In this document: positions 23,401 through 35,100 of the stretch, piece by piece
Position numbering within the stretch: position 1 is the first letter of the stretch
How the letters are laid out: every line of letters starts with the position of its first letter
Assembly: GCA_907163375.1 (NCBI GenBank)
Contig: CAJQUW010003412.1
Coordinates: 38,463 to 102,462, forward strand
Origin: Prostheceraeus crozeri
Lineage: Eukaryota > Platyhelminthes > Polycladida > Euryleptidae
Reading direction: 5' to 3'
Length of the DNA: 64,000 bases
The notes under the pieces: generated by a model
Told to the model about the DNA's origin: nothing
Databases searched by the model: none
The model's input: the letters and a program-made list of their open reading frames with translations, nothing else
Translations under genes and position numbers: made by a program

Positions 23401-24961
23401 TAATTTTGTTACAAAATGTACATAATGCAGAGTATTTATCAGAAGCTGGCTTGATGAAGTCGAAATCATTCTCCCATGATGTGCAATAAGAAGTAGTACT
23501 ATGCTTGCTCTCAGACATTTATGACCTGAAAATACGAAAATAAAGAAAACATTAAGTAAGAATTAAGACTATTTAATTTAATAATAGCAAATCACGATCA
23601 TTCTCACAATTAATGCAATAATGAAGGTTCTCCGTTTCATAAAGTGTTGTATTTATCCTTAACTAAGATTTAGAACTCATCCTAATATGGTATAGCGGCC
23701 TAAGCAGCTTCGTGTCACAAGATAAGCAAAATTTAGAATACTAAATGAAGAGCTGATTTGAAGTTCAGACTTCAGACAATCAATGTAGGTGTTAGGATTG
23801 CAAGTAGTCAAATGCTTTAATTAAGTCCTTGAAAGTCTTGTGAATTTGTGTTTTTAAAATCACTATCGACTGTTACTGAATGCAAAATTAGTCACAAATA
23901 GTAAGTTAATTTGCAGTACATGTAAAATGTTGCCGATGAAACATGATAATCAGTGTACAATGACAATTTTTATTTTATTTAAGTTAAGATAACTTACAAA
24001 TGATAAGTAACCGGCTTACGACAAGGAGAACTTTCCGGAATATGAAATGCATACATAAAAGCCAGGGGTGCAGAGGCTCGGAAAAAGGGGTAATTTGATA
24101 GACAAATTATAAGTTAAGATCTGTAAGACCAACTGATAATGGATCTAGGCATTACATATGTACATGTTTTGAAGCAATTAATCAACATCATTCGATACAT
24201 TTTTACGCTCTCAGATCACATCGCAGATTCGTTAAACTAAAAAAAATGATCAATGAAAATTATAAATCATAATATCAAAATACACTCTCAGGGAAATGGA
24301 AATAGATGAATATGGAAGATCAGTTACCAAAAATATACCCTTATAAATGAGTAGCAGTGGATGTCGATGTAAGTCGATGTAAATTACCTCGAAGTCGAAA
24401 AATAGGAGGACCTTAATGATTGAAGTCGTAGTTTCATATACATTTTTGTACATTTAGATAGATTTGGTGGCTCTATAATTCGCATCCCTGGCTGCTATCA
24501 CCTTATATTCTGAGTACAAGTATATCATAATGTACATTGATATAAATAAAAAAGGTCTGAATTCAACATGTGTATTGCACGAGCGCTTATTCTCAAAGTA
24601 ACAGATATACGAGTACAAAAGCAAATAAGAAAAATCAGTAAAATTACATTTCTGTCAAGAAGGTTGACCCCCATAAATACATTCCTTGAAAAAAAGCTGT
24701 AACAGATTGAACGTTAAACCAAACAAAAAAGTCACATGAATCCATTAACAGTTCTATTCAATTTTTGTCCGCTTGTAGAATTCGAATATTGATCAATCAA
24801 ATCAAATATATTCACAAGTCACTGAAATAAAGTTCATCATCAGAAAACATGTGTTTAATTTATTTAGGTTTTTTAGTTTTCTTATAAAAATTTAGGCCAT
24901 TTTTAGGTTTTTTCACTGAAATTTGAAAAATTTAGGTTTTTTAGGTTGAGTGGGAGGCCTG
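20485..24961 (-). mobile_element. 4.5 kb hAT-like transposon, nearly complete
   Basis: The element starts CAGGCCTCCCAC and ends GTGGGAGGCCTG, giving 12 bp inverted ends. It is flanked by CAATTG on both sides (20479-20484 and 24962-24967), which reads as a 6 bp target duplication; because CAATTG is a palindrome it could also be an extension of the ends. TTTAGGTTTT-type words repeat near both ends, especially 24863-24950, a typical subterminal binding array. It carries one long transposase gene on the minus strand. Roughly 0.5 kb lies between the gene and the left end and 1.4 kb between the gene and the right end. Confidence 0.85.
21028..23518 (-). CDS. hAT-superfamily transposase with C-terminal coiled coil
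   Basis: The main frame gives 813 codons from 23469. The likely true start is the ATG at 23518-23516, just after an acceptor-like TTTTCAG, reading MSESKHSTTSYCTSWENDF and then CTFC; it joins the main frame after one single-base shift near 23390. CTFC plus HARGDKH of the main frame make a BED-like zinc finger. Then follow FKFDE (about residue 157, probable first catalytic acid), GMDGPNVN (about 224), VTSRW (about 317) and a hAT dimerisation region with LVKCVLSLSHGNSGPEKGFS (about 629). Residues 690-813 are charged and heptad-like, with KNKIERQKK and RKRKLQQEIGLLKKQRLE. That coiled coil after the hATC region is not part of the classic Ac/hobo/Tam3 plan. The main frame has no stop, so the copy is young or constrained. 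Confidence 0.85.
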
Positions 24962-24967
24962 CAATTG

Positions 24968-26919
24968 CTATGGGACATTTGCCACAGATTTAGAAGACAA
25001 GCTATTCTGTGAGATCAGCAGACAGGTTAATCGTAGAAACCCGAGGCCAAATTTCTACATCTTCTTGCATTTCCAGCTTCATGGAATGCCTGTTTTCGAT
25101 CTTCTTTTTAGAGCCAAGTGATTTCCTTCCAGCATGGACGTCTGTTGCATCTTACAATTAATAAAATCTATAAAGCAACAAAATACGTACACGCTTAAAA
25201 GAATGCACAACAGCTTTACAACAATAATTTTTTAAATAATTCATGCTCTTACACCTAGCCTATACTTGGAACATGGAACATATTCTTGATTGAAATATGA
25301 TATTGATTAAGTTTGAATTGTGAAAATACAGGCCTAGATGTTAATCGAATGATGAAAAAGTTAGATGAACTTATTGCGACTAACGTTCATCAGTGAAGTA
25401 AGGAGTGACGATGATCCCTTATATTGCATGTACCCAAAAAACTTAAGTAGTTATGCTGGAAAAAATAGTTTTAGCCAGTTTTTGCCGAAAAATAATGATA
25501 AAAGCTGGTGGTTTTTACCGGCCAACCCTGAAATATATGCGTACCCTTCTTTAGTGGCTAGCAGCCAGTGAACTTATAGGATCTAGATGATTTTATATCG
25601 ACAGAAAAGTTCATTTCCTGATTTTTCCAACGATCAAGAGATATTTCATTTTAATCAACTAATTTATATAATTCTAGAACGTTGCATTTAGTCGATATTT
25701 TAGAATTCAATTTCCAAACATGATAAGCAACAAATTTAAATTTGGAACGCGACGTTTTGAACAGCCATGTATTCATGCCATGATAGATTACTATGACATT
25801 AAAGCGCAGATGTTCATACGATGGCACAATGACACCAAGTAATCAAGAAATATCGACAAGAGAAAACTGCCATACTGGACGAAGTCCGAAGACACCGAAA
25901 GTGCTCCAACTTGACAACCTTTTATATCAGCTTGCATAGCGAAATGGGCGCATGGTAGCCGTCAGCAGGGGTGGTCCGCGAACTCGAGGTAGATGTCACA
26001 TCTTCACATGTTCGAAAGTCATACTTTGTCACACATGCATAAAAAATGTACTTCAACAAGCCAATAAAATGGATATTCCCTTTTAGAATTTGTCATTGAG
26101 TGGGAAGTATGAGTGCGAAATCATGTTTAGTCTATTAAGTTCAAGGAATTTATTTAACTTCAGGCCCTGTTGACAAGATTTCAGGATGACGACGCATGTC
26201 TCACCGTTTAATCAAAAACATGTGTGTGTGTGTGTAATCTTTTGAATCGTATCGAGTCGTGATCAATATTTAGTCTCAGAATTATTCATGTCTTTATTTG
26301 TCTTGCAAGTTCGTTAATAAATGAGTTCTAAGTTCTTCCATAAGACCTGTGAATAAATCCCTTACATAGTTTACATGTTCCTTATTCTTTCATCTCTTAT
26401 ACGAAAAATATTTGACCTTTTCTGTTCCTGATCTACTTTTAGGTTGACTAATTACGTAAGAAATAAAATCCAATGTGGACATACATGAATGATGTAAGAA
26501 ATCAAGCATTAGCAATAAAACAATCTTTATTTATCGAGAAACAAATGCACCCGTGTATGAAACAATGGCATCTTCACTCAAAAAAGTTCGTTTTAAAACA
26601 AATGCATGAAAATGGCCTCTCGCCTTTCTAAACTTATCTATAGAAAAAAAATGCTTAACAATGGCCTCTTGCCTATGAAAAAGTTCGAGTTGTGATCATG
26701 CATCATTGAACTGACAAATCTGCGCATAAATTGAAAGAAAATCAGAAGTTGTCACATGTGTCTATGTACGTATATCAATAATCTCTGGAATAGCTGTTAA
26801 TGGTGAATAAAATATGATATTGCTCAAGATCTAATTTCTGATGGAAATTCAATATATACATTGCGGAATAAAAACTCAAGAACCTCTGAGTCGAATCAAG
26901 TAAAAATTACATCCTCATT
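24968..26919. other. intergenic stretch, possible small exon at its start
   Basis: A minus-strand open stretch of about 49 codons (25150-25002), ending in TAG, follows an AG and looks exon-like but matches nothing known. A plus-strand frame at 25365-25571 is also unassigned. A (TG)7 run lies near 26222. No transposon ends were identified. Confidence 0.35.
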
Positions 26920-27140
26920 ATCTTCCTATTTCGAAGGTTTGCCTCATCTTCTGCTTCTTTTTCCTTGTCTGACCTCTTGTTAAAAGATCATCACTTCATT
27001 CAAGAAGAGCATTTGCAGCACTAACCGTCTGGAAATCTTTTGATTTCATAGCGGTCTTACGAGATTCCTTCGCCTCATTTTTGAGGTGTTCGCCTTTGGT
27101 GATTTTTGCTTCATTTAACTTTTTGTTATGTCAATTGTCG
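26920..27140 (-). pseudogene. fragment resembling the hAT coiled-coil tail
   Basis: In one minus-strand frame the sequence reads KLNEAKITKGEHLKNEAKES and then MKSKDFQTVSAANALLE, followed after a stop by a charged stretch with SDKEKEAEDEANLRNRK. The pattern of N/K/E-rich heptads and the SAANALL segment resembles the tail of the transposase at 21028-23518 (RNKKLQAALSAKLLSS). It has several stops and no hAT ends nearby. Coiled coils are low-complexity, so the match could be compositional. Confidence 0.35.
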
Positions 27141-27239
27141 ATGAGCTTTGTTTTGTTTCTTCCTCAGCGATCGAGTCTTGAATCTGGCTTCGCATTCGTT
27201 TTTCCTGAGTTCGCAGTGGTAGTATGTCCCTTCATGCTC

Positions 27240-27960
27240 ACTATAAAGAAAAAGTCAATATTGGAATATCGAAGACCAAGCATAATTGGATCTCCAGATG
27301 TACCAGTACCTCAAGGAAAGGCAAGAATATTTGGACGGTAGTTCGTGAGATGTGCAACTTCAAGTCAAAGACAACTTGCTCTTTTTGAGGCAATGATTCG
27401 TGTCCACTTGTCTCCATCTCCTACTGCAGAATCTGTTGCACTCAACTTTGAGTCAAACTTATCGGACGCAAGTGACTGGTCAAATCTGTCATTGACTGAC
27501 GGTGATGATACTCCGTAGATGCCAGAGCTTTCAAGAAAATCTCTTTTTCAGGATATGCTGAAGCTTAAATCGAAAAGTGCTGGTATTGATTCTCTGTCTC
27601 CCAAGCCCAACCGAGAATCTGCTCGTGTTATGCGATCCGGTTCTCCACCTCTTCCAACTATCCATCACACAAGAATATGTGCCTTCGATATGGAAGACAG
27701 CCAAAATAGTGCCCATTCCAAAAGCGGGGAAATTCAACATCGAGATTTTCAGGTCGATTTCTTTGCTCCCATCCTGTTGAAAATGTTAGAAAAGGTCATC
27801 CTGCGGTCTGCTAGTGATCAAATGATGATTTTATTTGGGGACAACAGTTCGCATATCGGCCCAAGAAAACACTTTACACGCCCATTTAGTAGTACATGAA
27901 TTCATCAAAAGAATTCTTGAAACTGGTGATTCTTGAAAGTCTGGCAGCGACAGTGATGAC
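27240..27960 (+). mobile_element. LINE reverse-transcriptase fragment, decayed
   Basis: Split plus-strand frames give a linker reading NIWTVVREMCNFKSK, then KLKSKSAGIDSLSPK (LINE pattern LKxKKAPGIDGIS), then SIWKTAKIVPIPKAGKFNIE (pattern PxxWKxAxIVPIPKxG) and FRSISLLP, KMLEKVILR. These are the first reverse-transcriptase blocks of a jockey/CR1-like LINE. At least three frame changes separate them, and no catalytic YADD block follows. Confidence 0.75.
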
Positions 27961-30450
27961 TTGGTCCACACCGGTCTCGAACCTGAAACGCTTATGACCC
28001 CTGTTGCTGTGAGCTTTTCTCCCAGACGGAGTACTCAGTTTCACCGGCCGCCGATTTATCTCAGGGATTACGTGACGTGATTGGTCTCTTTCGTATCGGT
28101 TGACGATCTATAGAGAGTCTAAGTTGTGTTCTCATATTCATCTGAAGGAGCCTTTGCTTTAGTTCACTATTTACTTGTTGACAGGCCTAAATTAGGATTT
28201 CGGAGTGCTCAGTTGTATTCCGTTTTTATCAGCTGTAGATATCCTACACTATAGACATCTTCTATATATATGAATGTGGCTTCTTGTGCGGCTCTTGGAT
28301 TTCTTGGTTTGTCTCAGATAAATCGCTCGGTGATTGGCTTGGTAAATTGATAATGTTATTGGAGCTCACATTGACATGATATTTGATAACACTGAACGTG
28401 CTGCTTGGCAACTTTATATTTTTGAATGCTCTAATTACTTTCGATTGTCACGCTGCATAAAAACGTATTGCAAGTAGACGATTACATGTGAATATAAATT
28501 GATAGAATGTATAAGAGCAGGGTTGCCACAGGATAAATTATCATTTTTTGCGAAGTCACACCAAATTTGCGCAGCTGCATTGACGTATAAACACAGTAAG
28601 TAAAACGTACACTCAAGTATCTGACATTAAACGAATCTACAAATTAGATATAGGCCTACATGTATATCCTCGATTCTGGGGAGGTCAAAATGTTCTGCGT
28701 TTTTAATCAATACGGCTATAACCGTGAAATAACTGCGTTGTGATATAATAGGGGAGGCGGGACTAATATGGGCAGAGGACTAATATGGGTAATTTGAGTT
28801 CTTCGGTTTCCAGCTCAGGAGCCATTGCTCTCATGAACTACGTCGACTGATGTATTAGCTTTATATTCGCAGCTCATTCGATGGAACACACGCGCTCACA
28901 TGTGCGCACGCAGTAAGAAGACAACGATAAAAGTGCATAAATTTGATCGCTGAAGTAACGACAATGAAATAGACGCTTATTTGGCTAAGCTTCTCATTCT
29001 GTGTGGTGATTGTTCAAGGCCAACGAAATCTGTCTCGAAATCGTAATTACATGCAGATTGAGGATCTCTGAGCTCGCACGCACATGCAGATTGAGGATCT
29101 AACTTCCATTTAGTCCCACGATTGATAGCTCCGAAAAATGTGAGTCTAAGAAAAGTGCCCATATAGCCCCATTCCTAAAATATCACTGGGGTAAAATGGG
29201 TAAAATTTTTATCATCACTGTTAGTATTTCTGACATGTTTGTTTTCCAGACGAAGATCTCAAATCCTTAAGGTCCATTTAGGTCCTTAAAACTGCAGACA
29301 ACTTTTTTCAACGATAGTTGAGCACTCAGGTCCTTCAGTCTTGCACATATAACCACGAATGGTACAAATTCCTATCATACAATCTTTGCCTGTGATCAGT
29401 CCCTAACATTAGTGCAAGATAAGTTAAAATCGGATTGCAAATCGCAGCTTCACTGAGGTAATTTTTTGACAAATTTCGCACCTACTTTCTAGGCAGATTG
29501 GTTATAATATCAATCTACACGCATCATTGCAAGTCATTGATGATGAAATACAAGGCATGAATTGAATCAATAACGCAGTTGAAATATAAATTCTGAATGG
29601 GATGAATCTAGAAACCGATGCAGTATGGCACCCTACTTTAGAACTTGATGCCCTACATCCCACAAGAATGCTAATGAATCAGTGATCTATTTCTTTCTAT
29701 TTGCAAACGACTGGTATGACTGAATTAGACATTTGAATGCTGTAGATATTGCACAAAATGAGCAAACAGAAATGTTAGATTTTTAGGCCAAATTCTAAAA
29801 CGAAAGAGCGAAATTTCAAATTATTGGTAAGATAGTAGAACTAATGTTTGTTCAGTACTAAACAACAAAAAGCCATCACTGTTATCAAACTCCATTCCAC
29901 CATGCAATCAGATTCGCTTTTGTTTAGGTTGTTATTGCCACAATGTGATGGTTGCTATCATGGGCAGGTAAACATGGCCGTGAAATTATCATGTTGTTTA
30001 CTTGAAACAACCAGGTAATCAGTTGTTGCTGTCCGTCCATTCCAGCACGCATGATGAGGATAGAAGATGGAAGTGCCTGTCTTTTTTGGCCTCAGGTAGA
30101 AATTCCATGGAAGAATTGTCGTTGATTCACGGAACACATTGAACGCTCTATAATTCATGATGAAAGTGTAATATTTTCAACAAACTATGCACATCAGGAG
30201 GAATTTTCCAATAACGACCGTTCATCACAGCACAAGTCTGCAAAATTATCTTTATCAAATTTTCGAACTGAGAAACTACATGAGCATGCATGTTGCTTAT
30301 GCATCAGTAGACTTTAACTCCATTACTTTAAGCTCATTATTAAATAAACCAGGTACTTTTTCAACGATGCAAGACATCTTTTCGGATACCTGTGTCATAC
30401 TGAACTCGTGATTCTGCAATTCCTATCGTTACTGGGAAAATACAACACAC
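27961..30450. other. upstream of EIF3K, no other gene recognised
   Basis: The EIF3K promoter and 5'UTR should lie at the right end; no TATA box or other clear signal was placed. A 19-base direct repeat starting ACATGCAGATTGAGGATCT occurs twice near 29050 and 29083. GGACTAATATGGG occurs twice near 28760. Otherwise nothing is recognised. Confidence 0.4.
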
Positions 30451-30515
30451 ATGGCTTCGTTATCAATGAAAGAAATGAAGGAAGAAGTTTCTGAACTCCT
30501 TCGAGGAATTGAAAG
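30451..30515 (+). CDS. EIF3K exon 1: start of translation initiation factor 3 subunit K
   Basis: This short first coding exon gives 21 codons plus two bases: MASLSMKEMKEEVSELLRGI then E and a split Arg. It aligns with the start of human eIF3k (MAMFEQMRANVGKLLKGIDR). The donor is GTGAAA at 30516. Joined to the other four exons it gives 687 coding bases and 228 residues (human 218). eIF3k is a small peripheral subunit of the eIF3 complex, which assembles on the 40S ribosomal subunit during translation initiation; it has a helical HEAT-like domain followed by a winged-helix (PCI-type) domain. The ATG has C at -3 and G at +4. The exon was found by matching the required phase (two bases ending AG) to the next exon. 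Confidence 0.85.
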
Positions 30516-32463
30516 GTGAAAATGATGTCAAAATATTGTGATGTCATGAGCGTTATTGGATAGGCAGTGGCTGTCACACCGATCGAGCCGTTATATTCTT
30601 GGCATCGCGTCTATTACACCGGCTAAGATAGTTATGCTGATTGCCTCTTCAATAACTGAAGAAAGATGTTGTCTACGGTGGATGTAGCATCAAATTGAAA
30701 TTTGCGATATTGGGTGGTGGAATCAGAAATTGAGAAATTGACTTGCCTCACTTAAGGAAATTACTGAATTTGTCATAAAACTGAGGAGACAAAGTGAGGC
30801 TTAGCATAACAAGTAAAGAGCTTCGAGGCCATCTGACACAATTCTCTTTTTTTAATCAATTGGAATCTCATGAGGTATAAGAGATAAGTAGAGAGATATG
30901 AGTTGTGATAATAGACATGTGAGTATTGTAGCAGCTCATCCGGTGCAATAGCTGAAAGACAAAAGTGATCCGGCTCAGCCAGTCCAATAGCCACTGACTA
31001 TTGGATGTGTTGATTGCCTCAATTTTGTTGGAGAAATGCAACACATGTATGAAGTAAATCAATCTCATCGTAAGACTTAATTTTGTAGGGCTAAGGCACC
31101 ATCTGTACTCGGTAGAGCATGTTGAACGTATAGGCTCTGCGGGCATGTTTGAAATCAATGTTTATGGCACATGGAGAGGAATGAGTTCTATTAGTGTCAT
31201 CAATTTATTGCCAGCAAAGCTTGTCACTGCCTCCTGACGGCCGACGCGTCAGAGAATGAAATAGACCAGCGCTCCAACAATTCATCCCCATTAAAATCAG
31301 TAGTTTTTTTTACTGCTATCATTCTGGTGATATTTATAACGCAATATGATATGATATCCCGTCTGGTTTGTGAAAGTCCTTCGTTTATTGATTAGGAAAT
31401 TTATACCTGTGTTCAGGAAGCTTTTACACACTTTATACGATACAGTTTTGCGAAACTATAGACCTAGATCTGCCCTTCAATACCTAGCTAGCCGATTACC
31501 GTATTAATGAAACTCTAGTCACAACACTGACCAAGTATGAATTTCAAACAAGTCAAAATGTGAAAGCAGATCTCCGTTGTAATGATAGCTGAATAACGTC
31601 ATACAACATCTTGGGTATACATACACGTAGGCTATACGATGAAATTCAATCTTACGATTCGCCATGAAATCACAGGCGAAAACGCTAGGTTACAGCATAG
31701 AAAAGCTATGGCAAATCTATCCCTGGTGAACGGCTATATCGCATTATACAGAGTCTAATTAATTTATAATATGAATTTAAGCAAAACTCAAAATGTCACA
31801 GCTATTCTACGGTTTTGGTAAGAATATGCAGCTTTAATTTATAAAAGGTTAAATAGGTCACTGCTCTTTGTCAAACTTCTTGTCACCGTGCTGCTGCAGT
31901 TTCGACTCGACAAGTTTTGAATCTTAATTGATTGAGCATGGTGTTATTGTAATCCCTACTTTAGTGGTAATAAGAAGTACAGTACCGGTATGTTGAAAGA
32001 AGTTTGAACAAGAACTATAGTTATTGAACTTCTCTTTGGATAAATCTTTCATAATCTTGCTCCATGCTGAACTAAGATTTTTAAGATACCAAACCTTTTG
32101 AAAATTTTTGATGAAGTGAGACAATGATATTTTCAGCCAGTAGTCACGATTTTGTGATAACTTCACAATAGTATCGTTGTTTCCTCCCAAGTCCACCGAC
32201 TTGACTTCGAAGAAAACTCGGCAGCTGATGCGAATGTGGAGAAATACTCGAAATGTGAAACATTAATGCAATACCACGTAGTAGTTTTATACATCATCAT
32301 GTGTATACCACACAGCTAGCCTCAACTAATTTTAAATTTTACAGCTAGCCTTAAACTAATCGGTCACAATTGTGACGTGTTATTTATTCATTGATCATTA
32401 TTGCCTTGACAACTGATGTGTGGTGATGAGGGTTTGATCCTGCCAATTGACAGAGTCGTGTAA

Positions 32464-32537
32464 GTGGCTCGTAGCTCAGTTGGTTAGAGCACAGGTCTAG
32501 TTAACCTTGGTCGTAGGTTCGAATCCTACCAGCCGCA
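32464..32537 (+). tRNA. tRNA-like gene, unit 1 (anticodon loop CTAGTTA, reads as AGT)
   Basis: It has a good A box (TAGCTCAGTTGGTTAGAGC) and B box (GGTTCGAATCC), a D arm GCTC/GAGC, and a T arm GTAGG/CCTAC. The anticodon stem is CAGGT/ACCTT around loop CTAGTTA, giving anticodon AGT (threonine). The acceptor pairs GTGGCT+G with CAGCCGC only if one C (32470) is bulged out. That extra base and the C-T at the base of the anticodon stem suggest a tRNA-derived repeat or decayed tRNA rather than a fully functional gene. No CCA is encoded. Confidence 0.5.
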
Positions 32538-32761
32538 CATCTTTTGCATGGCAATCTGATCTATCGTGTATTTGATCTCATTGTTGTTAATTGCATTCAC
32601 GACGTGGCTTAAGATGCTTTGGTGGACAATCGATCCCCGCTACTTGCCTTGATGTCGGCGGTCACAATTGTGACGTGTTATTTATTCATTGATCATTATT
32701 GCCTTGACAACTGATGTGTGGTGGTGAGGGTTTGATCCTGCCAATTGACAGAGTCGTGTAA

Positions 32762-32835
32762 GTGGCTCGTAGCTCAGTTGGTTAGAGCACAGGTCTAGTT
32801 AACCTTGGTCGTAGGTTCGAATCCTACCAGCCGCA
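32762..32835 (+). tRNA. tRNA-like gene, unit 2
   Basis: Identical to unit 1 over the whole 74 bases, including the bulged acceptor base. It sits 298 bases downstream. Confidence 0.5.
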
Positions 32836-33065
32836 CATCTTTTGCATGGCAATCTGATCTATCGTGTATTTGATCTCATTGTTGTTAATTGCATTCACGA
32901 CATGGCTTAAGATGCTTTGGTGGACAATCGATCACCGCTACTTGCCTTAATGTCGGCGGTCACAATTGTGACGAGTTATTTACTCGTATTCATTGATTAT
33001 TATTGCCTTGACAACTGATGTGTGGTGGTGAGGGTTTGATCCTGCCAATTGACAGAGTCGTGTAA

Positions 33066-33139
33066 GTGGCTCGCAGCTCAGTTGGTTAGAGCACAGGTCT
33101 AGTTAACCTTGGTCGTAGGTTCGAATCCTACCAGCCGCA
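33066..33139 (+). tRNA. tRNA-like gene, unit 3
   Basis: Differs from units 1 and 2 by GCAGCTC in place of GTAGCTC at the A box, altering the conserved base before the D arm. Otherwise the same structure and the same anticodon loop. Confidence 0.45.
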
Positions 33140-33193
33140 CATCTTTTGCATGGCAATCTGATCTATCGTGTATTTAATCTCATTGTTGTTAAT

Positions 33194-33703
33194 AGCACAT
33201 AGTTGTTCAGATGCCTTGTGCTATAAGGTAATTTTTGGAGGAAGGAGTTGTTTGGGTACTGCCTTACTATTCGGTATACTTCAAAATATCTGACAGTAGA
33301 TTTAGAATTTGTCTATGTTTAGTGAAGTCTGTTGCACAGGCTATGGGCCATCCATGTGGTCCCTACGCAGTCAGGAGGGTGGGTATTAGGTGATATGCGT
33401 GCATTTGAGGTAGGATGTGAAGTGTTTTCCAAAATGCGTGCGCACTTTATCCATCTTTCATACAAGGAAGATACACTATCTTTAATAAATGAGTTTCTAC
33501 TTCAACTTTTCACTGTTTGCAATTCATTGATAACTGCTATGTTGTTAAGCTTGGGAACGGTATATATACCGTAGTAGTATGCATAGTATGTATCTTACAA
33601 CAGAAGTTAATTCAATGCCATGATATGTGAGTAAAAATGGAAACTTGTGTAGGTCCATACATCATGTACAAAATATGTTAAGCTACCTCTGATATGTACC
33701 TAT
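33194..33703. other. intronic stretch, nothing recognised
   Basis: Part of EIF3K intron 1 between the tRNA-like array and the next element. No repeat ends or coding signal were seen. Confidence 0.4.
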
Positions 33704-33711
33704 GCTCTTGG

Positions 33712-34511
33712 CAGAGTTGGAACCGGTCACGGTCAGACCTCTGTACCGGTTTAACCGGTTTTGTTTTCATGCTTAATATTTGCTTTTTTAACGCAAAAAG
33801 ACATTTTGTGCAAAGAGAATTGAATGTAGGTACACAACTGATAAAAGAGCACTATAGCCTATGCACTGCATGCGTGTGTTTATGTAGGCTACATACCTCT
33901 TTTGTTATGAAAGTGTATTTATACGAAATCGAGTATGAAATGCAACAGTGATGCATGTCTAAAACTAACACATATATTGGTATGGAGAGAGATAGAGGGA
34001 GCTGAAACTGGAAAAATGGAAAGATATAGAAAATTTAACTTTATTCGACACGCCGCGAATGATAGTCGATACACAATTAACAATGGGTAAAAAACATAAA
34101 TTCAAATTTAATCTGATGAAACAATTATTGTGTTAGCAATAGTCTGGAATCAACCAATCTGCCGCCGATTGTGCCTTGCACTCTTACTTTCAAGCAGATA
34201 GGAAGCTTTGCTTTGATGTTTTGGTGTCGCCGTCGGGTAAGGACAATGCATGAGGACAACTTTCGAGCAAATGGCATTGTTCGATGATAAATCGATATGT
34301 CGTCGCCGGTAACTCGTCAACTGCCTGAAGATTCCGCACACGCAGTGTTATCGTCATTTGCAAGTTGTGACTAAGATGCAGCAGCCGCTCAATCAGACGA
34401 TTCTCAAGGATCTAATAGCATGAAGTTTAATTGAAGTTTTTAAAAAACCGGTATCGCTATGAGATTTTCAAATCGGTACCGGTCAAGAATTCTGCACCGG
34501 TTCCAACTCTG
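33712..34511. mobile_element. 800 bp non-autonomous hAT element
   Basis: Ends are CAGAGTTGGAACCGGT and ACCGGTTCCAACTCTG, perfect 16 bp inverted repeats. Flanks GCTCTTGG (33704-33711) and GCTCTGGG (34512-34519) match at 7 of 8 bases, an aged 8 bp hAT target duplication. ACCGGT words recur just inside both ends. Minus-strand frames in the middle carry no transposase I can recognise. Confidence 0.85.
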
Positions 34512-34519
34512 GCTCTGGG

Positions 34520-35100
34520 GTATTTATATCTATCAATATGATTAAATTACATAAAGGAAGGATGCACTCACTATGTTCTATTGCTGCTGCTGCAGCACGT
34601 GTTGCGTCACCCTGAGAAAGTAGCTGACTGCTGACTTAGTACTCAATGAATACTAGACTATAAGTGCATGATGACGGTGTTTCACAGCCTCAGGGATGTT
34701 CGGTCTCGATAAACTATCGAATCACTGCTGCTGGAAAAAGTTGAGAAGATAGCAAAAATCTGTTCCTGTCATTGAAACTGATAAATTTTCTATTTTGTAA
34801 AACTGAATTTTAATATCAAGCTAACTTTTTATATTTTCTGCTCCGATTTTGATCGATACTTTAACGAGACGAATGTGCGTCTGATTAAAGATCATATTTG
34901 GAGATTACGCTTTAGGTATGCGAGCATCATTTTCAATTTACTGTACTATATTTTGTATTAAAATGGACATCATTTCACTAAATTCGACTATTAAATGGTG
35001 ATAATTTTAAATAAATGGATATATAAAAATGTGATGTTATGTTACGTAATGTAATGTATTAGCGTCTGAGTATAACTGCAGTATTAGCAATGTAGTGCAC
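34520..35100. other. intronic stretch, nothing recognised
   Basis: AT-rich, with a short CTG run near 34584. No coding or repeat boundary identified. Confidence 0.4.

Larger units (their letters stand above)
32361..33193 (+). repeat. tandem array of three ~298 bp tRNA-containing units
   Basis: Units start at 32361, 32659 and 32957, each beginning CGGTCACAATTGTGACG, which contains the 14 bp palindrome GTCACAATTGTGAC. Units 1 and 2 are 298 bases each and nearly identical. Unit 3 has a small insertion (TACTCG-like) and stops early, near 33193. Each unit has one tRNA-like segment and a conserved tail starting CATCTTTTGCATGGCAATCT. The near-identity argues for recent tandem duplication. A related tail occurs alone at 42096-42165. 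Confidence 0.9.

Noticed and set aside
33332-33574. 80-codon plus-strand frame in EIF3K intron 1
   Set aside because: No motif, no splice signals in phase with EIF3K, and the alignment leaves no gap for it.
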